DNA of 64,000 bases from Triglochin maritima (lineage: Eukaryota; Streptophyta; Magnoliopsida; Alismatales; Juncaginaceae): NCBI GenBank assembly GCA_963682175.1, contig OY821787.1:10208501-10272500 (forward strand), given 5' to 3'. Both the position numbers and the translations under genes were made by a program. Position 1 is the stretch's first letter. Each line of letters begins with the position of its first letter. This document shows positions 1 through 11,647 of the stretch, piece by piece. The notes below the pieces were generated by a model, which saw only the letters and a list, made by a program, of their open reading frames with translations, made no database searches and was not told where the DNA came from.

Positions 1-606
1 CCATCAATTGTAATATATACTAGCTAAGGGCTATCGAATACATTACAATATCAAGGTAAGAAAAGCATTTTCTAATGACAACCTTTTTGAATTCTAGCAA
101 CATTAGCATCTTCAAACTCTTGTGATTCTTGTCGTTTTAATTATGGGGGAATGCGACCTATCCTCATTAAGAAAAACTTTTTCCCAAAACTGAGCGATGG
201 CTCTAGGTAATGTTAAGAAAACTTATTTTCATTTGATACGAGATACGTTTATCCATTGTATTCACAACTAAGCATACTTGGGGTTCACTAGGGTGAAACA
301 CACCTCATGTATCTAATCGTGACACAACAATAGACAACCGTTATATCTCCCACTATTCCCAAAGATGGAGGGAGCTATCTCCCGCCTAGGGTGAGCAGAG
401 TATCCCTCGATCGATGGCTTCTAGTGGATGAAATAAGAAGGAAAATTACTCTTAATTTTGTTGGACAATTTCATATATTAACATGTGATTCGGAATTTTA
501 GGTTATCATGCATATTATCATTCATACACATCCTAACATTCAATCACATTCATCACATGCATAGCAGAAATTAAACCATTCACACAATCCACATCGTGTG
601 AGTTTA

Positions 607-1817
607 TGATGAGAATTAAATTTATACCGCAAGTGCACGACGTCAATGAAGACGTGGCAAGTACGGGTCGAACACAAGGAGGGAGAGATCTTGTTATTTT
701 TGTGATTTTCGATTAAGGGAAAGGAAGAGGGAAAAATAAGTTGGTTTTGAGATTTTTGGGTTTTAATTATCTAAAGCAAGAAACATGAACAATTAAAACT
801 AAAATAAGAACAAAGATGGTGAATTCCGTTGGGTGGAGGTTTAGATATAGGGTTTAGATTAGAGAATTCAGAAACTTATAATAAACTTATAATAAAGCAT
901 TACATGATAAATGATTTAACACAAACTCAAGTAATCAAAATATACTAATCACGAAATTAAAATAATAACTTTATTCTCTTCTCATCACCCTAAATCCGTC
1001 ACCTCCACCCTTTGGAAAGAGTTAGAAACTCATAGATGGAGGGAAGGAGAAGGGGTCCTAGAGGAATTACAAAAGAAAACTAAAAACAAGAAATAAAAGA
1101 CAGAATTTTATTACTAAAACTAAGGACTAAAATTAAGAACTAAAGACAAGGACTAAGGCCAAGGACCTGTCTAACATCGTTCTCGGGGCTATTTATAGTT
1201 GTTACAAGAGACCTAAGTATAGAATTGGAGAGTACACGTGTCCAGACACGACTGGACAAAATTAGAGCACACGGATCGCTAAGGGGGCGGCGAAATCGCC
1301 GCAAATGGAAGGTATGGTGCGGCGGAAACGCCGCACATAATGTTCTGATTTTGTCCGGATTTTGGTTGAATGTTTATGGTATGATTTGATCCTCCTTTGC
1401 GCGTCTGGATTGATTCTTTCCATTCTTTTGAGCTCCGGATTAATTCCTTCATACATTTGGAGATCTACATTGATTTTTCTTTAGATTTCTCCATAATAAC
1501 TCGTGAATTGCAATTAGGTCCTTGGCTTCTTGCAATTATGTCCCCGGCTACTTTTGTGCTTAAGTCCTTGTTCTTTTTGTAATTAGATCTTGAATGCTTT
1601 TATGCTTGGATACATTTCCATTCGTAACGCGATAATCTTGAGCTTGGTCTTTATGATAGAAATGAGTCTTTTGTACGCGTTTATGCTCAGAATGTGGGTA
1701 ATTTGCATTCAGGTCCCTGTATTCTGTAAATAAGACTAAACACATACCTTAGTAGCATTTATTGATATAAAAGGAATCTAAATGAAAGACATATGATGCA
1801 ATGTATGCAATGTATCA
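607..1817 (-). repeat. B1 3' LTR
   Basis: On the plus strand it starts TGATGAGAATTAAA and ends AATGTATCA. A CTATAAATAG-like TATA box (minus) lies at about 1189-1198. Two GC-rich hairpins upstream of it, at 1287-1302 (GCGGCGAAATCGCCGC) and 1318-1335 (TGCGGCG/CGCCGCA arms, GAAA loop), fall in the presumed U3. Compared with the 5' LTR it carries a small rearrangement near 885. Confidence 0.93.
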
Positions 1818-1965
1818 AATACCCCCACACCTAGATTTTGCTAGTCCCTAGCAAAACAGAAAATACGAAAAATAAAAACAGGAAAATCCTAACTCACTTT
1901 CGTAGGAATCACGGTTGCACTTAGCATGTGCAACAAGCCTTTAAACCTCCAAGTTTCCTTAGAGG
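1818..1965 (-). promoter_or_regulatory. B1 3' hairpin module and polypurine tract
   Basis: Read on the minus strand, in order: an 8-bp stem with a GAAA tetraloop (1946-1965, CCTCTAAG/CTTGGAGG, one G-U pair), a second hairpin with arms GTTGCAC/GTGCAAC (1914-1934), a third with arms TTTTGCTAG/CTAGCAAAA and a 3-nt loop (1836-1856), then the tract CTAGGTGTGGGGGTATT (1818-1834) abutting the 3' LTR. The tract primes plus-strand synthesis; the role of the hairpins is unknown. Confidence 0.8.
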
Positions 1966-2795
1966 ACAAGTTTTGTCTCGTGAGGGTTTTCAGTTGACAC
2001 ACCCACAAAGTCTTAAATCAACATTTCATTAATAGTTCTCAATATCCCTACCTCAACCTTATACATCTCCCTGAGAATTCTTGCATGCTCATTATATAAA
2101 TCTAACTCATTAAAATTCTGACTTGGTCTTTGCTCTTCCAAGATTCACACCACTAACCCTTCTACACATGTTATCACTTCAATTATTTTGCACGCCTCCT
2201 CTGGTGGTGAAGTATCATTCGGATCAACCATGACATGGATCATTCTTTTAGCTTTGGGCCTTGAGTATTTTTTTTCTTTTCTTCCGTGATTCAACACCTT
2301 TGCTTTTTGACACTTTTACCCTTTTTGTATTCGTGTAGCGAGTTTGGTCGATAATCCCGAGCTGGTAGACTCAAGTTACCGGGTTTCAAGATACCCCTAC
2401 GGACCAGTGACTCAAAGGCTTGGGCTTTTGTAATCATTTTGCAAAATGTGTTTTCTTCACTTTATTCCTTTATTTTTACTTTTATTTTCCTCAAGGCTTA
2501 ATTGCTATTAGAAGTCCACACTTCCTGGTATATTTTCCTCAACCTCTGCTTTTTATCAACCACTTCAAAGATTTGATTCATCCAATTTAAGTGCATACAT
2601 ATCTTAAAGGGCAATGGGTTATTTCTTTGGAACTTAGATTTATGTCATAATTTCTACAAGCAGAACTATATAATAAGGAACAAAAACTCAATGCAATTTG
2701 TACACGGGTTTTGGCAGTTCAATCTTTAGCTATGTCATGAAACATTGATTTTTTTTTTAAATAAAAGACTGGTATATATAGATAGATATATACAT

Positions 2796-2814
2796 AAACA
2801 CCCCCCCACACCTA
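2796..2814 (-). other. B1 internal polypurine-like tract
   Basis: The minus strand reads TAGGTGTGGGGGGGTGTTT, a near copy of the 3' polypurine tract, about 1 kb upstream of it and just after the gag-protease stop. It is preceded by a conserved ATTGAGGACAATGCATGA-like box. The same arrangement occurs in A, B2, C and E. Confidence 0.7.
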
Positions 2815-2905
2815 AATCATGCATTGTCCTCAATGTATGCAAATATAAAGCAAATGCACTTATTACCTTGGTGAACTGCGGTGGAAGGATGGGATTTGCT
2901 CAAAG

Positions 2906-5433
2906 TCAACCATAGTCAGAACTGGATTGAATGACACCATATTGGTGCATGTATCCAGTTGAATTGTTCCCCATGTTGCAATGAGAGTCCTGAGTCACAG
3001 GTTCCACACCCCTCACATAAATTGGTTCTCTTATTTGCTCGAGTGATGGTGGGTGTGTAGATGAATTCCTCCCCTTTTTCTTACTTCCTTTTTGATTTTG
3101 TGATGATTCAGAAATCTTATAGATACGCGATTTCATCACAACATCACTTTGATTGCATAATATTTCTGGCTCACTATCAATATGAAAGATATTAAATTCA
3201 GCTTTTAAGTTCCCAAAAGATAATTGCATGAGCCCATTTCGACAGTTTATCAATGCTTCAGAAGTGGCTAAAAAGGTCTGCCTAGAATTACAGGGATTTG
3301 TTGTTTAGGATTTACAACAGGTGCGGTATCTAGTACGACAAAATCCACTGGGTAAATGAAGTCACCAACCTTGATCAAAACATCATATACTATACCTCTT
3401 GGTTTCTTAATAGAGCAATCAGCAAATTGAAGGGTTGTCTTAGAGGGTTTTAGTGGACCAAGGTTCATTTGCTCATAGACAGAGTACGGGAGTAGGTTAA
3501 CACTAGCACCAAGGTCTAGAAGGGCTTTGTTGATAAAAGTATCTCCTATTGCACATGAAATTGTGGGACATCCAGGATCCTTATATTTTATAGGAGACGA
3601 GTTTGACAGGATAGAGCTTATGTTTGCAGTTAAGAATGCCTTCTTTGGTACGTTCGTTTTTCGTTTTTTAGTGCACAGATCTTTTAACAATTTAGCATAA
3701 GCAGGTATTTGTTGAATCATCTCTAAGAGTGGAATGTTCACCTTAACTTGCTTAAATACTTCCAAGATTTTCTCTATTTGTGCACTTGAGTTCTTTTTGA
3801 GTCTATTGGGGAATGGGGCTTTAGGAACATAGACTCGCTCAGGTTCAGGTTGAGCTATGGGTTCAGGTTGAGTAGGTGGGTTGGCCGTTTCAGATTGGAC
3901 GTCGGGTTCAATGGTTAGGTCATATGTGGTAGCTTGATGGCTAGATTGATTAGACGTTCTAGGATTTACCACATTGTTATCAACTTGTCTTCCGGACCGT
4001 AATGATACTACAACATTTATTTGTTGGAACGGTCCTTCATCATTAACCATTTGAACCGGTCTAGGGTTGTTATTTCCTGAAGGTGCTTGATAGGATTGAT
4101 ATGAATTATTAGATCTAGGGTTCACCTCAGGTTGACTTGGAAACCGACCCTTTTCTCTTTCACCTACTATTTGTGCTAGTTGGCTGACTTGTGTCTCAAG
4201 CCTTTGGAAGGTCTGGTTGGTTGTTTGTATAAAGGTTTTCATCAAATTTTCCAAGCTTGTCAACCTAACCTCATGATCACCATTGTTATTAAACCCAGAT
4301 GATGTATTATTTTGGTTATACAGGGTTGGTTGTTGTCTAGGAGGTTGACCTTGTTGGCTTGATGAGAAATTGGAATTATTACGCCAACCCGAGTTATAGG
4401 TTGATGCGTATGGGTCATTTCTATCATGGTTATACGTGGCGTTAACTTGTTCCCAGTCCGACCACATCTAGAGCAAGGGATAGACAAGGCTTGTCGGGTT
4501 TGTAGTTCTAGACTTTCCATTCTGCGCATAAGGGTAGCTAGTTTTGCTTCAGCCGCTATGTTGGCATCTACAGCTAAGACACCTGGTTTGGGTTGAGTTG
4601 CTATTCTAGATCCTATACTTGGGTTAAGCGGTGTTCTAACATTGTCCCATTGCATACTGTTTTCAGCTAAATCCTCAAGAAAAGTCCAGGCATCGTTTTC
4701 ATTTTTTGACATGAAGTTCCCTTGGCTTACGGATTCTACCATAACCCTAGATGTGGGTGTCAATCCCTCATAAATAATTTGGCACAATTGCCATCTTGGA
4801 ATTCCGTGATGAGGGCATTGGGTCAGCACACTTTTAAATCTTTCTAGAGGAATAGAACGGCTCGCTCTCAGACTGAACGAATGCAACAATTTCATTCCTA
4901 ATCCTCATAGTCTTATGGTTGGGGAAATATTTTTTTAGGAAAACTTGAACAAACTCAGCCCAACTTCTAATGGATCTTTCGGCTAGACTATATAGCCATT
5001 TCTTAGCGTCGTCCTTTAGTGCTAGAGGCACAAATTTCAGACGCACTGCCTCCTCAGGGATATGCTGGTATTGCATAAGAGAGCAGATTTCCTCAAATTC
5101 TCTAAGGAAGAGATATGGGTCTTCCCTAGAGGTGAACTTAGGCAACATACTCATGTATTGTGCCTTAAGTTCGAAGTCGCGACCCGGTATGGTGGGCATA
5201 ACGATGCACGATGGCTGAGCAGCCATCGCTGGATAGCATCGATCCCTCAGAGTTATAGGTTGTGCAACAGGTGGGTCCACTACGTTCTCACCCATTGGAT
5301 CCGGGTGAGGTGGTGCAGCAGATGGATTGGGGCTAAGCTCTAGACTGGAATCTAGATGAACTCGTGAGAGTCGATTACTCAAGTCCCAAATCCAAATCTG
5401 AGTGCACCGGGTTGAATCAATTTTTGAATTCAA
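2906..5433 (-). pseudogene. B1 gag-protease, broken
   Basis: A degraded copy of the 857-residue Gag-protease ORF intact in B2. The N-terminal part (4834-5433) holds the start of the retrotransposon Gag domain. The frame breaks near 4860, again near 4455 where the CCHC zinc knuckle begins but is cut off by a small deletion, and a third time at about 3267, where one G of a run is lost just after the protease ILGRPF motif. The protease active site is retained as DLGAS near 3510. Gag would bind element RNA and form particles; the retropepsin-like domain would process it. Three frame breaks make this copy non-functional. Confidence 0.9.
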
Positions 5434-6684
5434 ATTCGAAATTTAAATTCCAAATTTAATTTCAAGAATTAATTACAATTTTTTTATATTTTCGTTTTTT
5501 TTAATATATTTTTTTTTTTTTCAAAAGGGAAACAAACAATAGAATGGGGAAAGATGAGAAAGGAATCCTAATCTAGAGAATTTAGGTGAGAAGAGAAAGA
5601 AGACTCAGATGAGAAGGGAAACCTAACTCTAAAGATAGAAAGAGGGTTGGTCAGAAAATTCCTAAGAAAGCACGGTTCAAACAATCCTAGACCTAGTGTC
5701 GCTTAGATCTAGACGACTCCTAACTGGTTGAGTCGAATTGATTCGCCTGATTCACCTCCCTCACTAATCAAACCAACTTGGCCAGGTAATGTATAGCTAG
5801 TGGGGGCGCTTCCGACAGAGTCGGTGCCAATTAGACAACCACTTCGCTTGGAAGACTTTCGTCAACACAAAAACACTTCCTAGGCACCAAATTAAATTCG
5901 ATCAGCTTCAAGTCATAGAAGTCAAACCAATTCTTCTCCTTAAATGAGTATGAGTCCTTAGGGGTCAATGTCTAATTGATTTTAATTTAAGGCTTGGGTG
6001 ACACTTTAGGATTGTGATTTGTGGGCCACAGAAGGGTGATGAAATCCCCACCGTATCTTTGCCTACGGAGTTGCCCTTAAGATAGTTTAACTTAGATCTA
6101 GCAAAGATAGTCAAACAATGGTCTTTAGAGGGGGGCAATTGCAAGGTTGTATGCAACTAGATTATATGCTTAAATGCAATCGATGAAAACCACGATACGT
6201 ACCTTGACTCCAGCACTCTTCAACAGAAATTGATTTGCAAGAATTTAGCAAGAATAATGCATACAAAACACTAGATGATAAATGCACTAAGGCCTTTCTA
6301 ATTTTGCCGATTTTAGGTCAGAGTTGAATTATTGCCAATTATGGAATTTTTGCCCTAACACGTGCAATTCTAATAAAAGGTTACCTATGCAATGCTTAGT
6401 CGGGTTCACCGCCCGCTCTCGAAATTTCAGTAGCTTCACGCGTCCACCTAGAGATGAGTCGCGTCCCAGAAAAATTTGAAGCCCAGAAGCTCCAAGTGTG
6501 CGGCGGATTCGCCGCAAGTTGTTCTTTAGGTGTGGCGATTTCGCCGCTCGTTTAGCTCAGAATGTGCTCGGATTTTGCCGTGCACTCTGTTGCCTCCAGA
6601 AACACAAAACCAATTACTTAGATCGTGGACAAGATAAACAGGATAAAATCGAAATCAACAAAAAAAAACAAAATCTGCGTCGCC
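5434..6684 (-). other. B1 untranslated leader
   Basis: About 1.25 kb between primer site and gag, without a supported ORF. It begins with two GC palindromes (6499-6516 and about 6531-6547) of the same kind as those in the B LTRs. A block at 5955-6061 matches the leaders of A, C, D and E (purine-rich GGTGGGG-ATTTCATCACCC, then AGACATTG-CCC). An AT-rich homopolymer stretch at 5470-5525 lies next to gag. Confidence 0.7.
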
Positions 6685-6702
6685 TCCCCGGCAACGACGC
6701 CA
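6685..6702 (-). other. B1 primer-binding site (tRNA-Asp)
   Basis: The minus strand is TGGCGTCGTTGCCGGGGA, complementary to the 3' end of plant tRNA-Asp(GUC) with one mismatch, six bases inside the 5' LTR. The tRNA-Asp primer is usual for Athila-lineage elements. Confidence 0.9.
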
Positions 6703-6708
6703 AAAACT

Positions 6709-7924
6709 TGATGAGAATTAAATTTATACCGCAAGTGCACGACGTCAATGAAGACGTGGCAAGTACGGGTCGAACACAAAGAGGGAGTGATCTTTTTATT
6801 TTTGTGATTTTCGATTAAGGGAAAGGAAGAGGGAAAAATAAGTTGGTTTTGAGATTTTTGGGTTTTAATTATCTAAAGCAAGAAACATGAACAATTAAAA
6901 CTAAAATAAGAACAAAGATGGTGAATTCCGTTGGGTGGAGGTTTAGATATAGGGTTTAGATTAGAGAATTCAGAAACTTATAATAAATCATTTTAGTTAT
7001 AAAGCATTACATGATAAATGATTTAACACAAACTCAAGTAATCAAAATATACTAATCACCAAATTAAAATAATAACTTTATTCTCGTCTCATCACCCTAA
7101 ATCCGTCACCTCCACCCTTTGGAAAGAGTTAGAAACTCATAGATGGAGGGAAGGAGAAGGGGTCCTAGAGGAATTACAAAAGAAAACTAAAAACAAGAAA
7201 TAAAAGACAGAATTTTATTACTAAAACTAAGGACTAAAATTAAGAACTAAAGACAAGGAATAAGGCCAAGGACCTTTCTAACATCGTTCTCGGGGCTATT
7301 TATAGTTGTTACAAGAGACCTAAGTATACAATTGGAGAGTACACGTGTCCAGACACGACTAGACAAAATTGGAGCACATGGATCGCTAAGGGGGCGGCGA
7401 AATCGCCGCAAATGGAAGGTATGGTGCGGCGGAAACGCCGCACATAATGTTCTGATTTTGTCCGGATTTTGGTTGAATGTTTATGGTATGATTTGATCCT
7501 CCTTTGCGCGTCTGGATTGATTTTTCCATTCTTTTGAGCTCCGGATTAATTCCTTCATATATTTGGAGATCTACATTGATTTTTCTTTAGATTTTCTCCA
7601 TAATAACTCGTGAATTGCAATTAGGTCCTTGGCTTTTTGCAATTATGTCCCCGGCTACTTTTGTGCTTAAGTCCTTGTTCTTTTTGTAATTAGATCTTGA
7701 ATGCTTTTATGCTTGGATAAGTTTCCATTCGTAACCCGATAATCTTGAGCTTGGTCTTTATGATAGAAATGAGTCTTTTGTACGCATTTATGCTCGGAAT
7801 GTGGGTAATTTGCATTCAGGTCCCTGTATTCTGTAAATAAGACTAAACACATACCTTAGTAGCATTTATTGATATAAAAGTAATCTAAATGAAAGACATA
7901 TGATGCAATGTATGCAATGCATCA
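6709..7924 (-). repeat. B1 5' LTR
   Basis: Pair of the LTR at 607-1817, ending AATGCATCA at the GTTTA target duplication. It carries the same TATA box (around 7305) and the same two GC hairpins (around 7394-7442). The PBS lies on its left, which sets the orientation. Confidence 0.93.
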
Positions 7925-8670
7925 GTTTATATGTTCCCTTTGATCATTGATCCTCGATCCTCGATCGATGCGCTACAGCGGTGACTTCCTCTTGCACCGG
8001 AGATGTAGATTTTACAGAAAATAAACATGCTCCTCATATTCGTTAAAAAACCGACTAGTGCAAGTACTATGTAAAACATCTCAAATGCAATGCAATTATC
8101 TAGAGATAGAAAGAGAGAATTTGGTTTTTACATACAAACAAGCCCCTGTATATTAATAATTACAAACATTCATAGGCGCTGATTTGGAACATATAAACTC
8201 ACAATTCCTGCAAAGACAACTCGAGCATCCATGCACGCAATATTGCTATAAACTATACAACCTAGTTTATCAATCATCTAGAATTCCAAACAATTCTTTG
8301 AAAAACATTCTGAAATCCATTAAGAACGTTTTTCATCCATCCACAAGTTCAAAAAACAATTTTGAACCGTTGTCCATCCAATTTCCTAAAAGGAAAGACG
8401 AACCGCAGTTTTTTGGTTTTGTTGATTCTCTTACAAAACAATCGTTTATGCTTAAAACTAAATTATTGCAAGTTAGACTTATGTCTAAATCATAATTCTA
8501 ATAATTACATGACATGTTTTAAACAACTTAAAACATTCAAAAAGAATTATTACAAAGAATTATTCCAACAAAACATTTAAAGACCGAAAAACCGGAAAAT
8601 CGAATTGTTCGAACCCTAGATGGTAAACTAAATTTGTTTATAGTTTCAAATCATTAGAAAATTGAACCCT

Positions 8671-8684
8671 AAGCTCTGATACCA
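8671..8684 (-). other. CopM primer-binding site (initiator tRNA-Met)
   Basis: On the minus strand this reads TGGTATCAGAGCTT, complementary to the 3' end of plant initiator tRNA-Met, one base from the LTR end. It is the usual Ty1/copia minus-strand primer site and proves that 8686-10744 is a 5' LTR in minus orientation. Confidence 0.85.
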
Positions 8685-8685
8685 C

Positions 8686-10744
8686 TGTTGGATTTCTAGT
8701 TTAATTGCACATATATATTTTCGAAATTTTTATGCACAATAAGGATCAATTACAATTTTCTATGATTTGTTTCATGCATGCATCGATTTGTTTCAATAAC
8801 TAGTTTCAAAACTTTATTAAAACAAACATGGGCTCCGAATTTCATACCTAGAAGTTCTCTAAAACTTCTTGATGATCCGGAGACGTTGAGGATGCTTGTC
8901 GCTGCGCCGGATGCCTCCGAGTATTCACCAAACTCTAAACAAGACCGGAGAGAGAAGAGCTAGCCTCTCAATCTCCAATAGGGTTTAGAATTTAACTACT
9001 AACCCCTCTTTAGTTCCCTTGAGAAGAAGATCTCTGAAAACTAAAAACTAAACTCAAGAATTAAGGAAAATTCGTGGAGAATTATGGAGAGAGATGTTTG
9101 CACAAAAATATAATGAATTAATTAACAAAGTAATGAGATAAACTTGTATTTATAAGTTCTCTCTAAATTACTTATTCATGTGCAACCTCTTGCCCATGAT
9201 TTCATGCAAACTTCCATCTAACCATCCATTATTTGCTAACAAATAATCTCAGCCACAAATTAAATCAGTTATGGACCAATTCCACGCATGATCTAATAAA
9301 TTCTTAAATTAATTCTGCAGAAAACCATCTGGATCGGTCGATCGTTTGGAGGTTCGGTCGACCGTTTAGACCAAGTTTCGGTCGAACGTTCATAACTCGG
9401 TCGACCGTTCGTAACAAAAATATTTCATCGCAATGTTCGGTCGACCGACCGATATACTTCGGTCGACCGAAAACAAACAGAAGAAATTCCCTGTTACGAT
9501 CGAGACACATCCGGTCGACCGTGCAACATTTCGGCCGACCGTGCAACATTCGATCGACCGTTGACCATTTAGCGGTCGACCGTTTTTGGATAGTGTTGCA
9601 GACTTGTCAAATTTCGGTTTTAACCCCTACAAAATTTGACATTTCAGGATTAGTAGTAAGTTCACAACTTATGTAATATATTATTCTATGTAATGATAAA
9701 TCATTACACCCCATAATATTTACATCACATATGAATTTAATTTAGATTCTGATTATGTTATTAATCACAACATAATTTTGATTTTGCTTGTTCACCACAT
9801 GTGTCATATTTTCTATATGAAACCCAACACACCTTATGAACTCAAAATCCACATTTCTTGTTTCCCAGTTTTGTGGTGTGACCTATGGGAGGATCTAAAC
9901 TAAGTTGGCAGTGATATTAAGAGCTTAATATCACAAGCTATAAGCGGTATCTAGCTACACATTATAGCTCCCAATTAGTTAGATGTCTTAATTCCACTCG
10001 AACCAAAACCCGATCCATTTAGTGCTGGAGTGCACCACTTGTGTTCGTCCCTTGCCTCATGATATTAAGATTACACACAAAGTAGTATTGTGTCATATTT
10101 GTATTAGTATTCATTTCTTGATCCCTTTAAGCTAGTTATAAATATGTGACTTAACTCAAATCACATTGTGCACATTATAACTTTGCTTTATCAAGGGACC
10201 CACTAATATCATTACTCAATTAAGAGGGGCAATGACAATCTTTTGACCAACTATCTTCTCCAACAAAAGTCATACTTAACCAACCAATGCCTTTACACTA
10301 CACTTATCGATAGCTCAAGACACTAGTCTAATCAAGCATTTCATAAGTGATCTGACATAAGTCTCATATCAAAGGACCAAGGGCACAGTAAAACATTAAT
10401 GACACAGAAAACACAATTCTATAATGTTTTACTTATTAGGTCTATTCAGTAGACAAAAGTAGTATTTTCCTCTTTCGTGTACCCGTGTTGTCACTCACTT
10501 GTAGAGCTACAATGATCTATGACCAACACGACAATCTTAACTCGGTAATTAATGTCTCATGTTAATTACCATGATTGCGAATATCTTTTGTTTTATGTAA
10601 ACCATTATCTTTTAGAGCTCTACGGTTAAGGACCAAGAGCCTCTTCCTTAACACTTCTAAAAGACGAATAACATAAACAAGGAACAATATGATTTCTCAT
10701 TCAATTCATAATAATTGACATTTAAAAGTAAAACGTTTAGAACA
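8686..10744 (-). repeat. CopM 5' LTR (about 2.06 kb)
   Basis: Read on the minus strand it starts TGTTCTAAAC and ends GAAATCCAACA, directly followed by the primer site. A TATA-like TTATAAATA lies at about 9147-9156 (minus). The stretch 9336-9582 holds an array of CGGTCGACCG palindromes (separate entry). An internal TGTTGGG/CCCAACA pair near 9829 could suggest a shorter LTR of 8686-9829, but the CopP LTR joins the same outer start to the same end, which favours the long version. Confidence 0.6.
9336..9582. repeat. CGGTCGACCG palindrome array in CopM LTR
   Basis: Six exact copies of the self-complementary decamer CGGTCGACCG (starting 9356, 9398, 9438, 9460, 9512, 9573) and four one-base variants (near 9335, 9379, 9532, 9551) lie in 250 bp, spaced about 20-40 bp with unrelated AT-richer spacers. 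CopP's short LTR lacks this stretch. Confidence 0.9.
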
Positions 10745-11639
10745 CATTCCCTTCACATACACACATGCAAGTTTACACAATCAAAATTCATCAAACATCC
10801 AAACATCACAACATATATGTACATCATCTCCACCCCCCAAAGGGGGATGAGACTACTCACTAATCGTTAAGCTGACTATTATGTTAAAACATGTTAACTA
10901 AGTCTATCAAGATTAATGAAACGAAATTAAGCTAAGCATGCAAGAACATAAAAGAGACAACATTAAACTAACAAAAAATTCTTTATTAAATGACTCATAT
11001 TACAGGTAGCATCTCCCTACTTGAGTTTTTGCTTCAAGGCTTGACTCTTAGTAGAGGGATTGGCCACTAAGCAATGGGTAAATATAAAGGAGGAGGAAGA
11101 GTTCTATTTATGGTCGTAGAAAAAGGTAACCGGGGACAATCCCCCGGTATTGGACTAAACGCATACTATAAATGGACATAAAATAACATAATCGAACACC
11201 CGACTAAACCATTAATCATTTCGAGTCATTTGGACCACCAATTGGCGGTTTGGGATAACCAATTGGCGGTTTGGATGGGCTTAATGGGGTCTGGTTTTCG
11301 GTGGCTTGATTCTGGCTTGATTACTTCATGTTTCGTGAACCCGATTTAGTTGTTGATGTTTAGGCCCGGATCTAATTGCCAACATACTCCTCATGATGGT
11401 GTGGAGCTTCTTGATTTGCCCATTGGTTATTTTGGTTTACATCCGGGTCCTTCTTTCTTGCATCTTAATCCATAAGTCTTGCAATTCAATCCTTTTTTCT
11501 TGCTTTTAGGTCATTTTGTGTCTCTTCTTCTCACTTGTTTTATTCCTGAAATTTAAATATAAAACTCATTACTTAGCATTGCTTAGGTTAAGAATAAAGG
11601 ATATAAGATACAATTATATGCATGATATGATGTCCATCA
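10745..11639 (-). repeat. LTR-G: Athila-type LTR fragment
   Basis: Minus-orientation LTR: the right end reads ...GATGTCCATCA, the complement of the TGATGGACATC start, and the body contains the block also seen in A, C, E and F (TCCACCCCCCAAAGGGGGATG, a TTCTATTTAT TATA region near 11100, and a tandem pair of CCAATTGGCGG motifs at about 11235-11275). The left end is cut where CopM begins. It lies inside CopP; its own internal region, if any, is outside the window. The USE-like promoter motif is degraded here. Confidence 0.75.
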
Positions 11640-11647
11640 GAAGACCA

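Larger units (their letters stand above)
607..7924 (-). mobile_element. B1: Gag-protease-only LTR element (TR-GAG type), complete
   Basis: A 7.3-kb LTR element in minus orientation, bounded by TG...CA LTRs of 1211 and 1216 bp and flanked by an exact 5-bp target duplication, GTTTA (602-606 and 7925-7929). It has a tRNA-Asp primer site and a polypurine tract, but its only coding region is a broken gag-protease; reverse transcriptase, RNase H and integrase are absent. This matches the plant TR-GAG class (terminal-repeat elements with a GAG domain), which must be mobilised in trans. It is the same family as B2. It sits in the leader of CopM. Confidence 0.93.
1..10744 (-). mobile_element. CopM: Ty1/copia element, 5' part, split by B1
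   Basis: The 5' end of a minus-strand Ty1/copia element: a long LTR at the right (8686-10744), an initiator-Met primer site beside it, then leader sequence running left at 7925-8670 and, after the B1 insertion, at 1-606. No gag ORF is seen in these ~1.35 kb of internal sequence, so the leader is long or the element is non-autonomous; the rest lies outside the window. Both LTR ends match those of CopP (43052-43348), so the two belong to one family. The right boundary is uncertain by a few bases, because the same six bases (GGAATG) precede the LTR start in both copies. Confidence 0.7.

Noticed and set aside
1560..1745. A 61-codon minus-strand ORF found in all four B-type LTRs (also 7667-7852, 18688-18873, 33535-33720).
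   Set aside because: It lies inside the LTRs, is conserved only because these are copies of one LTR, has no domain, and differs in ways that show no protein-level constraint.
4970..5343. Plus-strand ORFs opposite B1 gag (also 30779-31167 opposite B2 gag).
   Set aside because: Antisense shadows of the Gag domain; no independent motif.
8184..8580. Plus-strand ORFs of 72-103 codons.
   Set aside because: They lie antisense in the CopM leader, AT-rich with no motif.
9304..9549. 81-codon ORF rich in GRP/VDR over the palindrome array, and similar ORFs at 59800-60081.
   Set aside because: Periodic translation of CGGTCGACCG; follows from the DNA repeat.
9336..9582. CRISPR-like array.
   Set aside because: Regular short repeats with spacers, but the repeat is a 10-bp palindrome, spacing varies, and the context is a plant LTR.
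8686..9829. A shorter CopM LTR (8686-9829) based on the TGTTGGG...CCCAACA ends.
   Set aside because: CopP's LTR joins the sequence at 10744 to the sequence ending at 8686, so both belong to one LTR; kept only as an alternative.
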